From: CAXRDE01 sp964229355
GTDB lineage: Bacteria > Cyanobacteriota > Sericytochromatia > UBA7694
Assembly: GCA_964229355.1 (NCBI GenBank)
Contig: CAXRDE010000024.1
Coordinates: forward strand, 124,001 to 188,000
Length of the DNA: 64,000 nucleotides
Reading direction: 5' to 3'
Both the position numbers and the translations under genes were made by a program. Numbering within the stretch: the first letter of the stretch is position 1; each line of letters begins with the position of its first letter. Of the stretch, positions 25,262 through 33,373 are shown piece by piece. Under the pieces are notes generated by a model that was not told the DNA's origin, searched no databases, and saw only the letters and a program-made list of their open reading frames with translations.

Positions 25262-26202
25262 TTGTTTTTGTCTCGGTATTTATGCTCACTGTTGGTCAGG
25301 GCTTTACGGCTGTAGCAGAGCCCATACTTTACCTCAACCCCAAAGCCAATAACCCCTCATCGTTGCGTATGTTGGATTTTTTGTATGAACGCCTGGGTGC
25401 CCTTGAAATCGAGATGAATAGCCTCACCGATATGGGCAATGCAGAATTTTCGGATTTCCCTGTAAAAACGATAGCGTGTGTTACCGGGTTTTATCCAGGG
25501 AGAACAGCTCTCTACACTTATCAAGAAAGCTTATTAAGCTGTGTGGATTCTTTTGCTTATCGGCTCAGGCAAATGCAAAGATATGTAGCAAAGCAAGATC
25601 CTTCCCATCGTACTTATGCCTTTTTTCAGGATCGCTTTCCCATTTTCTTTAATGCATTACAGCAACTAAAGTATGAGCTCAAAGGGGTGTTTCATGCTTC
25701 TCAATTTGAGTCCTACGAGTTCCCTGTCAATGACCAATTGGTACTGGTCGCGGTACAGGTTGACCATAACTACACCACGATTATTCGGGGACGTTCCAAC
25801 GGTATTTTTAAAGATGAATATTTAGAAGACATTTTACGTGGCACCACCTATCACTTAAGTTCTCTGGTGCAGATCAACTGGTCAAAAGCTCGGGTTATTA
25901 AGGCACCCAAAGTCGTCTGGATAGGTCCCATGTTTGAAATCAGAATCCCGATTGAAAATATGTTGCCCAAAACCTATCGCTATGTGTTTGAGGAGGGGGA
26001 GTTGCACACTCAATATATGGTGCCCCAAGAGAGCAAGCTTTCAGTGTCATTGTGTAAAAAGAGCGACTGGGGGCTGCTTTTTAACCGATGCCTAACGTCC
26101 AACGAAAAAGATGTTTTTATTGCCCCTCTGCTTGGCACAGCCAGTATAGGGCACAGTGCGTTGCAAGATCATGAACAGGATCTTGAAGATGAAGAAGAGT
26201 AA
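25252..26202 (+). CDS. Secreted protein Sec4, paralogue of Sec1 and Sec2
   Basis: This 316-residue protein has a signal peptide (LIVFVSVFMLTVGQGFTAVA, cleavage before Glu23), the family motif PSSLRMLDFLYERLGALE, the C-half motifs IIRGRSNGIF and GPMFEIRIPIENM, and cysteines in TIACVT, LLSCVD, VSLCKK and FNRCLT matching Sec1 and Sec2. AGGGGA sits 7 bases before the ATG, inside Ank4. The last 14 bases overlap the start of the MauG-like gene, which returns to the GC-richer composition. The C-terminal tail is acidic (DHEQDLEDEEE), unlike its paralogues. The function is unknown. Confidence 0.85.
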   Translation: MRLIVFVSVFMLTVGQGFTAVAEPILYLNPKANNPSSLRMLDFLYERLGALEIEMNSLTDMGNAEFSDFPVKTIACVTGFYPGRTALYTYQESLLSCVDSFAYRLRQMQRYVAKQDPSHRTYAFFQDRFPIFFNALQQLKYELKGVFHASQFESYEFPVNDQLVLVAVQVDHNYTTIIRGRSNGIFKDEYLEDILRGTTYHLSSLVQINWSKARVIKAPKVVWIGPMFEIRIPIENMLPKTYRYVFEEGELHTQYMVPQESKLSVSLCKKSDWGLLFNRCLTSNEKDVFIAPLLGTASIGHSALQDHEQDLEDEEE

Positions 26203-27556
26203 GTTAACCTTTTTCTTCATGCTTCTTACCGCCTGCCAGCCCACGGAGTCCCCCACCGCACTCAGCCCCTCATCCCCGGCTGCCACCACAGCAGACGACT
26301 GGTGGCAAACCTTCAACGATAGCGGTCAGCGCCGTCATTATCTGCTGCCCCATGAAACAGACCTGGGTGCCATCCCTCAGGACCCGCAAAACCCGTTAAC
26401 CCCTGAAAAAGTGGCTCTGGGCAAACTCCTCTTTCATGAAACCGCTTTGGCCTTGCAATCCAAAAATGCCCAAAACGGCACCTGGTCTTGCGCCACCTGT
26501 CACTTTGCCCAGGCGGGCTTTCAAGATGCCCGTGTACAATCTTTAGCCGATGGGGGCATTGGCAATGGCAGCGAGCGTAAGCTCAAGCATGCTTTGGTCT
26601 CCCCCGATAAGCCCGATGGCCCCAATGTGCGCTCTCCCAGTATTTTGAATGTGGCTTACCAGAAAAACTTACTCTGGAACGGCATGGCTGGTGGCATGGG
26701 GGATAACCTGGCCGTACAAAGTCAGTGGCAAAAAGGCAAACCCCACGGCTTTAACTACCTCAAATTAGAAGGTGCCGAAACCCAGGCGATTATTGCCCTG
26801 GGGGTACACCGCCAAAGTCATGACGATCACAATTTCGCCACCGTCAAAACACCCCTGAGTGTGTTGGCTGCCTACCCGGCTTATCAACAGCGCTTTGATA
26901 AGGCTTTTCCTGGTGAACAGGTCTCACGCTATACCCTGGGGCTCGCCATGGCGGCTTATGAGCGCACAGTCCTGCCGACACAGGCCCCCTTTCAGCGTTT
27001 TTTAAGGGGCGATACCCAGGCCTTGAATGCTGAGCAGCAGGCCGGGGCTCAGCTCTTTTTTGGCAAGGCCCGCTGCCATGCCTGTCACAACTCTCCGGGC
27101 CTGAGTGGTAGCCAATACTATGCCCTGGGGCTTAAAGACATGACCATTGAGTTTGGTCTACCCCCTGACGAAAACACCCAAAAAGGGCGGGGTGGCTTTA
27201 CCGGCCGTGCCGAAGATGCTTACAAGTTTAAAGTGCCGCAATTGTACAATCTTAAGCGGTTGGTTAGCTTGGGCCATGGAGGCAGTTTTGTTAGCGATGA
27301 TCAGCAGTCGGCCTTAGAAAAAATGATGCGTTACAAGCTAAAAGGGCAAGCCGAAAACCTCAGGGTGCCGTCTTCGCAATTGGCACGACAATTTGTTGCC
27401 ATGGCAGAGGTGGACTTTAGTGAGCAAGAGATTCAGCAGCTTTTGGCCTTTGTGGCCGATGGCTTAGAAGATCCCAATCTGGCCCGTTATGAGCCGCGAG
27501 ACCTGCCCAGCCGGCGCCAGCCGATTAACGATGAATCACCTTTTACAAGGCCCTAA
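26189..27556 (+). CDS. MauG/cytochrome c peroxidase-like di-haem lipoprotein
   Basis: I start at the ATG at 26189 because AGGA lies 8 bases upstream and the product then begins with a compact lipoprotein signal, KKSKLTFFFMLLTAC, with Cys16 lipidated. The 455-residue protein has two haem c sites, CATCH at 101-105 and CHACH at 296-300, and the layout of bacterial di-haem peroxidases of the MauG/CcpA superfamily. RSPSILNVAYQKNLLWNG is typical of the region between the haems. It would reduce hydrogen peroxide or oxidise a protein partner in the periplasm. Its start overlaps the end of Sec4 by 14 bases. No partner gene is obvious, though another haem c lipoprotein is encoded at 34347. Confidence 0.88.
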   Translation: MKKSKLTFFFMLLTACQPTESPTALSPSSPAATTADDWWQTFNDSGQRRHYLLPHETDLGAIPQDPQNPLTPEKVALGKLLFHETALALQSKNAQNGTWSCATCHFAQAGFQDARVQSLADGGIGNGSERKLKHALVSPDKPDGPNVRSPSILNVAYQKNLLWNGMAGGMGDNLAVQSQWQKGKPHGFNYLKLEGAETQAIIALGVHRQSHDDHNFATVKTPLSVLAAYPAYQQRFDKAFPGEQVSRYTLGLAMAAYERTVLPTQAPFQRFLRGDTQALNAEQQAGAQLFFGKARCHACHNSPGLSGSQYYALGLKDMTIEFGLPPDENTQKGRGGFTGRAEDAYKFKVPQLYNLKRLVSLGHGGSFVSDDQQSALEKMMRYKLKGQAENLRVPSSQLARQFVAMAEVDFSEQEIQQLLAFVADGLEDPNLARYEPRDLPSRRQPINDESPFTRP

Positions 27557-28110
27557 CCCTCTTGCTGGTAAGACACATTGTAAATGTGCCAGGTTTCGCT
27601 AACTTTAGCGCTGCTGGGTTGACGCAGGGTGTACTCTGCTTGAAAGGTCTTTTTGATGCCCTGGCGGTCTTCGGTGTCAATGGTGACGGGTTGTTTAAAA
27701 TAGCGAAACCCTTCGGCTTCCCCCATTTCACCCTGACTTAAAAACACTACCTTGGCGCTTGTGAGATTTTGAAAGCGCTGTTGAAAGCTGTCAAAATCAA
27801 AGCCACTGGCGGCACCTTCCTGAGCCCAGAGCGAATAGGCAAATTTGTACTGCTTTTTGACCAGAGAGTCATAGTAGTTCTGAATCACATGGCGTGGCAC
27901 GTCAAAGGGTTCCTGAAAGGTCCATACGGTGGCGGGATTGGGTGACGCACCAGAGGTACCCACCTGGGGGATTGCACTGGCAAGAAGAGGCTGCTCGCTG
28001 GCCTGAGCTTGATCTTGCTGTTGAAACCAGCCTGGATTTGTCAGCAATTGATAAGCACTGGCCAGCAAAACGCTCAAAAAGAGCAGGCCAAAAACAAAGA
28101 AACGTTGCAT
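27553..28110 (-). CDS. Membrane-anchored protein of unknown function
   Basis: I start at the ATG at 28110 because GGAGG lies 8 bases upstream; the longer frame adds ten charged residues before the membrane segment. The 185-residue protein has one N-terminal transmembrane helix (QRFFVFGLLFLSVLLASAYQLL), then a Gln/Ala/Ser-rich linker. A C-terminal domain of about 110 residues (VIQNYYDSLVKKQYKFAYSLW, then FQAEYTLRQPSSAKVSETWHIYNV) resembles the NTF2/DUF4878-like folds found on exported lipoproteins. The resemblance is by pattern only. It is convergent with the MauG-like gene, overlapping by 4 bases. Confidence 0.7.
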   Translation of the reverse strand: MQRFFVFGLLFLSVLLASAYQLLTNPGWFQQQDQAQASEQPLLASAIPQVGTSGASPNPATVWTFQEPFDVPRHVIQNYYDSLVKKQYKFAYSLWAQEGAASGFDFDSFQQRFQNLTSAKVVFLSQGEMGEAEGFRYFKQPVTIDTEDRQGIKKTFQAEYTLRQPSSAKVSETWHIYNVSYQQEG

Positions 28111-28245
28111 GCCTGTTGCCTCCAGGTCTTCTGATTGCAAAAATGACTTTACAAAACAGGTGTTTCTTCTTGTTATAGCACAAGGGTTTTGCGCTGGCCC
28201 AGTAAATGTCGAGACATTTTTAGGAGATTTTTACGAACCCGAAAT

Positions 28246-29013
28246 CTAAAAGGTATCTTTCCACTGGCGCAGAGCGGCAAAGACCTCTGCAGGACTTTGA
28301 AGGGTTTTGCCCGATTGGGCTTCAGCGGCCGCTTGCACCTGGGGCAGATGACAGCGCAGAAAGGGATTGCTTAAGCGTTCCTGGGCCAGCGTGCCGGGTA
28401 CAGAGTTGCCGTTCAGCTGGGCCTGTCTCTCGGCAATCGCTGCGTTATGGGGCTCTACGGTTTGGGCAAAGCGTAAATTGGCGGCGGTGTATTCGTGACC
28501 AAAATACAGTTGTGTGTCGTCGGGTAAACTACCCAAAATCTCATTTAAGGCGGCGTACATCTGGGCATGAGAGCCTTCAAAGACCCGACCGCAGCCTGCG
28601 CCAAACAAGGTGTCTCCGGTAAAGGCATGGCCGTCAATCACATAAGAGATGGCTCCCAGGGTATGCCCTGGATGAAACAAGACCTCCACGGTGTCGGACT
28701 GCTCTCCGGTGCCAAAGGGAAAGCGCTCTCCGTGTGCCAGACCCGTGGTAAAGCCAGGAACCCGTTCGGCGTCAGAGACGTGAGCCAGCACCTGCAGGGC
28801 TGGATAGGCTTCCAGGAGCGCCAGATTGCCCCCCACATGATCCCAGTGGTGGTGGGTGTTCCAAAGCATGGTGGGGGTCCATTCCCGCACTGCTAGTGCC
28901 TGTAAGACCGGGGCGGCTTCTGAGGGGTCCACCACCGCCACCGCGTCGCCGCTGCGTACCAGATAGGCATAGTTATCTCGCAAGCAGGGAACAGGGACAA
29001 TCTGTACGCCCAT
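28246..29013 (-). CDS. gloB: Hydroxyacylglutathione hydrolase (glyoxalase II)
   Basis: The 255-residue enzyme hydrolyses S-lactoylglutathione, or a related thioester, in methylglyoxal detoxification. The metallo-beta-lactamase metal motif THHHWDHVGG is followed by the second-shell elements FHPGHTLGAISY and FTGDTLFGAGCGRVFEG, and the C-terminal GHEYTAANLRFA is characteristic of glyoxalase II proper. I start at the ATG at 29013 (GVQIVPVPCLRDNYAY), the normal N terminus; the longer frame is the shadow of rocD. It begins two bases after the rocD stop, so it is probably translated by reinitiation. Confidence 0.93.
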   Translation of the reverse strand: MGVQIVPVPCLRDNYAYLVRSGDAVAVVDPSEAAPVLQALAVREWTPTMLWNTHHHWDHVGGNLALLEAYPALQVLAHVSDAERVPGFTTGLAHGERFPFGTGEQSDTVEVLFHPGHTLGAISYVIDGHAFTGDTLFGAGCGRVFEGSHAQMYAALNEILGSLPDDTQLYFGHEYTAANLRFAQTVEPHNAAIAERQAQLNGNSVPGTLAQERLSNPFLRCHLPQVQAAAEAQSGKTLQSPAEVFAALRQWKDTF

Positions 29014-29015
29014 GG

Positions 29016-30272
29016 CTAAAAGGCCAGCAGGGTTTGGCGAATGATCGCCACGGCCGCACGCATTTGGTCTTCGGTAATGGTCAAGGGTGGCGCAAAGCGA
29101 ATAATGTCGCCGTGGGTGGGTTTGCAGATTAAGCCTGCGTCTTTCAGGGCCAGGCAAACATCCCAGGCGGTGCGCCCGTCTGCAAAAGGCTTAATGACCA
29201 CGGCATTCAGAAGGCCTTTGCCTCGCACGAGGGTAATAAAGCCACATTCTTGCTGCAGTTTTTCCATTTCATCACGAAACAATTGCCCCATGGCTTCGGC
29301 GTTTTCGGCCAGCTGTTCGTCTTTGAGCACTTGCAGGGCCTCCATGGCCACGGCACAGGCTAAGGGGTTACCACCGTAGGTGGAACCGTGCTCACCGGGC
29401 AAAATGGTCAGCATCACTTCGTCGCTGGCCAGCACCGCAGAGACAGGGAACACCCCACCCGAGAGGGCTTTGCCCAGAATTAAAATATCCGGTTTAACGC
29501 CTTCGTGATCTGAGGCCAGCATTTTGCCGGTGCGGGCCAGACCGGTTTGCACTTCGTCGCAAATTAAGAGCACGTTGTACTGCTTGCACAGTTCACTCAC
29601 CCGTTTGAGGTAGCCTTCATCGGGCACCACCACACCGGCTTCCCCCTGAATGGGCTCTACCATAAAGGCCGCCACGTGTGGGTTTTTCAGCTCTTGCTCT
29701 AAGGCCGTGAGGTCATTGTAGTCCACCAGAATGTATCCGGGCATATACGGGCCAAAGCCTTCATAAGAACTGGGGTCATTCGAAGACGAGATGGCGGCCA
29801 GGGTGCGTCCCCAGAAGTTGCCGTTGGCAAAAATAACCTGGGCCTGATTTTCGGGAATGCCTTTGACTTTATAACCCCATTTGCGGGCCAGCTTAATGGC
29901 GGTTTCGCCGCCTTCGACACCGGTGTTCATGGGCAAGACTTTGTCGTAACCAAAGTACTCGGTAATGTATTTTTCGTACTGGCCTAAGACGTTATTGTAA
30001 AAAGCGCGGGAGGTCAGGGTGATTTTTTGCGCCTGATCTTGCAGGGCTTTTAAAATGCGGGGGTGACAGTGACCCTGGTTCACCGCCGAATAGGCCGATA
30101 AAAAGTCGTAGTATTTATTGCCTTCTGGATCCCAGACAAAGATGCCCTCGCCTTTTTCTAAGACCACGGGTAGTGGATGGTAATTGTGTGCGCCATAACG
30201 ATCTTCTAAGGCCATGGCCTCTTCAGAAGAAATGTGCTGAATGGTGGCAGCAGTGCCTGTTAACATGGACAT
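29016..30272 (-). CDS. rocD: Ornithine aminotransferase
   Basis: The 418-residue PLP enzyme transfers the delta-amino group of ornithine to 2-oxoglutarate, giving glutamate semialdehyde. Visible signatures are GHCHPRILKAL, NTGVEGGETAIKLARKWGYKVKGI, the LICDEVQTGLARTGKM segment with the PLP-binding Asp, the Schiff-base Lys in LGKALSGG, and HGSTYGGNPLACAVAMEAL. These are the ornithine-specific versions and not those of acetylornithine aminotransferase. AGGGAG precedes the ATG by about 8 bases. It is followed closely by gloB. With no other arginine-degradation gene nearby, its role is probably arginine/ornithine catabolism or proline supply. Confidence 0.93.
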   Translation of the reverse strand: MSMLTGTAATIQHISSEEAMALEDRYGAHNYHPLPVVLEKGEGIFVWDPEGNKYYDFLSAYSAVNQGHCHPRILKALQDQAQKITLTSRAFYNNVLGQYEKYITEYFGYDKVLPMNTGVEGGETAIKLARKWGYKVKGIPENQAQVIFANGNFWGRTLAAISSSNDPSSYEGFGPYMPGYILVDYNDLTALEQELKNPHVAAFMVEPIQGEAGVVVPDEGYLKRVSELCKQYNVLLICDEVQTGLARTGKMLASDHEGVKPDILILGKALSGGVFPVSAVLASDEVMLTILPGEHGSTYGGNPLACAVAMEALQVLKDEQLAENAEAMGQLFRDEMEKLQQECGFITLVRGKGLLNAVVIKPFADGRTAWDVCLALKDAGLICKPTHGDIIRFAPPLTITEDQMRAAVAIIRQTLLAF

Positions 30273-30349
30273 AAAAGTGGCTCCCTAGGGTTTTCGAGCA
30301 TGGTAACATATTCTCTCTCACAGAACATACCCAACGAACCTGAGCTTTC

Positions 30350-30358
30350 TGCTATGAT
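30350..30358 (+). promoter_or_regulatory. Extended -10 promoter element ahead of the TetR-like gene
   Basis: TGCTATGAT is an extended -10 element with a weak -35. Transcription would start near 30364, just before the GGAGG ribosome-binding site at 30369. This placement supports the ATG at 30381 as the true start and makes the earlier ATG codons untranscribed from this promoter. Confidence 0.55.
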
Positions 30359-30380
30359 CGTAGCAATGGAGGCTAGTGTT

Positions 30381-31043
30381 ATGACCGAGAACCCCTTAGA
30401 TCCCAATGATGATGTACTGATCACCGCCTATATGAACGCGTCTTTGGCGGCCACAAAAGTTCCCCGCCGCTTTGAGCAGTTAACCTATTACACCGAGACC
30501 GGTGACCTTATCGAGACGCAGGCTTATGCGGAGCGTTTTGGTACCGTTGAAGCCCTCGAAAAAGAAATCTTTTTGACCTTTTTTGTCTACGCCGAGCGCA
30601 TGGTGCGACTGGAAAGCTCCGAAGCAGAGCGCCAGGACCCGGCCAACATGCTGCTGTCGTTTTATTACACCCTCTTTGAAGTGTTTGCCGCCAACCGCGA
30701 ATACATTATGCTGCGTTTTGCCACGCCCCTGACCCATGTCAAAAGCCTCTTTTGTTTGGACCGTTTAAAAGCGGCCTTTGAAGATTTCTTTAAAGAGATC
30801 AACCAGTATGAGCCCCTGTTGCCGGTGCCGCTGTTAAAACAAGCCCAGGAAAAGCTCTTTACTGAAGCCGGTTGGTTGCAGTTTTTGTCGGTGTTTGAGT
30901 TCTGGCTGAAAGACACCTCACCCGATTTTGAGCGCACCGATGCCCTGATCGAGAAGTCGTTAATGCTGGGCCTTGACGTGCTGCAATTACAGCAGACCGA
31001 GCGGCATCTGGCAGACTGGGCCCGTTTTTGGACGCAGAAATAA
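30381..31043 (+). CDS. TetR-like protein paired with an ABC1 kinase
   Basis: The start at 30381 is set by GGAGG 8 bases upstream and by the extended -10 element at 30350-30358. The 220-residue all-helical protein resembles TetR-family members that sit beside ABC1 kinases in Bacteroidetes, as I recall them: RFEQLTYYTETGDLIETQAYAERFGTVEALEKEIF occupies the position of the helix-turn-helix, and the TetR-type C-terminal bundle follows. The helix-turn-helix is poor by eye, so DNA binding is uncertain; it may have become a pure partner protein. The ABC1 kinase gene begins 3 bases after its stop. Confidence 0.6.
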   Translation: MTENPLDPNDDVLITAYMNASLAATKVPRRFEQLTYYTETGDLIETQAYAERFGTVEALEKEIFLTFFVYAERMVRLESSEAERQDPANMLLSFYYTLFEVFAANREYIMLRFATPLTHVKSLFCLDRLKAAFEDFFKEINQYEPLLPVPLLKQAQEKLFTEAGWLQFLSVFEFWLKDTSPDFERTDALIEKSLMLGLDVLQLQQTERHLADWARFWTQK

Positions 31044-31046
31044 CCC

Positions 31047-32372
31047 ATGAAACCCATTGATCATATTCCCACCTCAAAGATCAAGCGCGCCTCACAACTG
31101 GCAAAAACCGGTGTGAAAGTGGGCAGCAATTATCTGAAGTACTATGGTGAAAAACTGGTCAATCCCGAACTCGATAAATCCAAGTTGAACCAGGCCAATG
31201 CCGAGGATATTTACAATAGCCTTAAGCATTTGAAAGGGAGCGCTTTAAAAGCGGCCCAAATGCTGAGCATGGAAAAAAACATCATGCCCAGTGAATTTAT
31301 TGAAAAGTTTTCCTTGGCCCAGTTTTCGGTGCCGCCGCTCTCGGCGCCCCTGGTGAACAAAACCTTTCGCACCTATTTTCACAAACCGCCTGAGGCTGTT
31401 TTCGATCGCTTTAATCCCGAAGCGGTGGGGGCGGCGAGTATTGGTCAGGTGCACGAGGCCTGGTCCGGCGATAAAAAACTGGCGGTTAAAATTCAGTATC
31501 CGGGTGTGGCAGAAAGTATCTCTTCGGATCTGGCCATGGTGAAGCCCGTGGCCCTGCGCCTGTTTAACCTCTCTGCTGCCGATGTAGAGCATCACTTCAA
31601 AGAAGTGGAACACAAGCTGCTCGAAGAAACCGACTATACCCTTGAATTACAGCAAGGGCAAGACATGATTGCCGCCTGCGAGCATTTACCCGGTATTCAC
31701 TTCCCCCGGTACTATCCTGAGTTCTCCAGCTCTCGCATTCTCACCATGGATTGGATGGAGGGACAGCACCTGTCGGAGTATGTCAAAAGCCAACCCACCC
31801 AGGCCCAGCGCAACCAGGTGGGGCAAACCCTCTGGGACTTCTATATGTACCAATGGCACGGTTTGCGCAAACTGCACGCGGACCCTCATCCCGGCAATTT
31901 TTTGGTAAACGGTGACCATGGGTTGATTGTGCTGGACTTTGGCTGCATGAAAGCCATTCCCGAAAGCTTTTACCAGCCCAGTGTGGAGCTGTTACAAACA
32001 GCGAATCTTCACGATCCCCATCTGCTTGAGCAGCAATTGGCACGCCTTGAAATTTTTAAGCCCACCGATCAACCCGAAGACATCGCCTATATGTTAAAGG
32101 TGTCCCAGGAGATGGTGGCGGTGTTAACCCAGCCCTTTCGCGCCGCTCATTTTGACTTTGGTGAACCCACCTATTTTCAGCAAATTAACCAGTTGAGCGA
32201 GAAGTACAGCAAAGACCCGCAATTGCGCAAGCTGTCTGGCGGCCGCGGCTCTCAGCACTTTTTGTACTTTAACCGCACCTTTTTTGGCCTGTATCTTTTG
32301 CTGCACGATCTTCAAGCCCAGATCGAAGTGGAGCAAGATATTCCGCGTTTCCTGGCGCGCTTTGCCCCTTAA
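31047..32372 (+). CDS. ABC1/ADCK/UbiB-family atypical kinase
   Basis: The 441-residue protein has the UbiB/ADCK elements: the N-terminal motif as KAAQMLS where KxGQ is usual, then the Ala-rich loop VGAASIGQVHEAW, the ATP-binding Lys in LAVKIQYPG, HADPHPGNFLVNG, and the DFG segment VLDFGCMK. Family members are ATPases or kinases that support quinone biosynthesis and lipid homeostasis at membranes. No membrane helix is seen at the C terminus. It is 3 bases downstream of the TetR-like gene and overlaps the convergent pit gene by 4 bases. The KAAQ form of the motif appears, as I recall, in the subfamily that pairs with this TetR type. Confidence 0.88.
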   Translation: MKPIDHIPTSKIKRASQLAKTGVKVGSNYLKYYGEKLVNPELDKSKLNQANAEDIYNSLKHLKGSALKAAQMLSMEKNIMPSEFIEKFSLAQFSVPPLSAPLVNKTFRTYFHKPPEAVFDRFNPEAVGAASIGQVHEAWSGDKKLAVKIQYPGVAESISSDLAMVKPVALRLFNLSAADVEHHFKEVEHKLLEETDYTLELQQGQDMIAACEHLPGIHFPRYYPEFSSSRILTMDWMEGQHLSEYVKSQPTQAQRNQVGQTLWDFYMYQWHGLRKLHADPHPGNFLVNGDHGLIVLDFGCMKAIPESFYQPSVELLQTANLHDPHLLEQQLARLEIFKPTDQPEDIAYMLKVSQEMVAVLTQPFRAAHFDFGEPTYFQQINQLSEKYSKDPQLRKLSGGRGSQHFLYFNRTFFGLYLLLHDLQAQIEVEQDIPRFLARFAP

Positions 32373-33373
32373 AAGATCCCGGATAGCACGTAGAATAACA
32401 AGGCGCTGAGCATAAAAGAGATGGGAAAGGTCAAGACCCAGGCCCAGACAATGCTGCCCACCACACCCCATCTGACGGCAGAAAAGCGCTTGGCGGCCCC
32501 CACACCCATAATCGAGGTGGAGATCACGTGGGTGGTGCTGACGGGCATGCCCAGATGAGAGGCCCCCAAAATCAGCAGGGCCGCAGAGGTCTCTGCCGCA
32601 AAGCCGTGAATGGGTTGCAGCTTAATCATGCGACTGCCCATGGTGTGAATAATGCGCCAACCCCCGGCCAGGGTGCCCAGGCCCATGGCCAGCGCGCACG
32701 ACACAATGACCCATAAGGGAATGTGAAAGGCCTCACTTTGACTGGTGCCCTGCCAGGTCATAAGGGCCAGGGTAATAATTCCCATGGTTTTTTGGGCATC
32801 ATTTGAACCGTGGCTCAGGGCCATGAATCCCGCAGAGGCCAGTTGGAGCTTGGCAAACCACTGGCTGACCCAGCCGGGCTTTGCGTTTCTCAGTAACCAG
32901 TACAGGGCGGTCATCACCACAAATCCAATGCCTAAGCCCAGCACAGGCGAAAGAATCATGGGAATAAAGACCTTCTGCAATAAGCCCTCAATCAGCAGAC
33001 TGTGCCAACCACTGTACGCAGCGGCAGCGCCACACAGCCCGCCGATCAGGGCATGAGACGAACTAGAGGGAATGCCATAGTACCAGGTTAACAGGTTCCA
33101 AATAATGGCCCCCATCAGGCCCGACAAAACCGTTAACTGGGTTACGGCCCCGGCTTCGACAATGCCTTTGCCGATGGTTTTGGCCACTTCAACGCCCAAA
33201 AAAGCGCCCAGTAAATTCAGGGTGGCTGCCAAAATAACCGCCTGAGAGGGTTTGAGCACCCGTGTCGACACCACGGTGGCAATGGAATTGGCGGTATCGT
33301 GGAAGCCGTTGATGTAGTCAAAAATCAGGGCCACCACCACCACGGTGATAAATAATGCGGTGGACTCAAGCAT
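32369..33373 (-). CDS. pit: PiT-family inorganic phosphate transporter
   Basis: The 334-residue membrane protein has the two PiT signatures: GFHDTANSIATVVSTRVL near the N terminus, and SHGSNDAQKTMGIITLAL near the middle, each within one half of the inverted repeat. About ten transmembrane helices are visible. These carriers couple metal-phosphate uptake to protons or sodium. The gene overlaps the DUF47 gene in front of it by 8 bases, which is the usual partner arrangement. The 3' end overlaps the ABC1 gene by 4 bases. Confidence 0.92.
   Translation of the reverse strand: MLESTALFITVVVVALIFDYINGFHDTANSIATVVSTRVLKPSQAVILAATLNLLGAFLGVEVAKTIGKGIVEAGAVTQLTVLSGLMGAIIWNLLTWYYGIPSSSSHALIGGLCGAAAAYSGWHSLLIEGLLQKVFIPMILSPVLGLGIGFVVMTALYWLLRNAKPGWVSQWFAKLQLASAGFMALSHGSNDAQKTMGIITLALMTWQGTSQSEAFHIPLWVIVSCALAMGLGTLAGGWRIIHTMGSRMIKLQPIHGFAAETSAALLILGASHLGMPVSTTHVISTSIMGVGAAKRFSAVRWGVVGSIVWAWVLTFPISFMLSALLFYVLSGIF

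Noticed and set aside
28204..28219. Inverted repeat AAATGTC-GA-GACATTT downstream of gloB
   Set aside because: It has no convincing T run or -35 spacing and no known regulator signature; it may be chance.
29014..29157. Longer N terminus of the glyoxalase II frame
   Set aside because: The extra 48 codons are the shadow of rocD in another frame; the family N terminus begins at 29013.
30300..30380. Longer start of the TetR-like protein
   Set aside because: The extended -10 element lies inside it and the ribosome-binding site serves the ATG at 30381.
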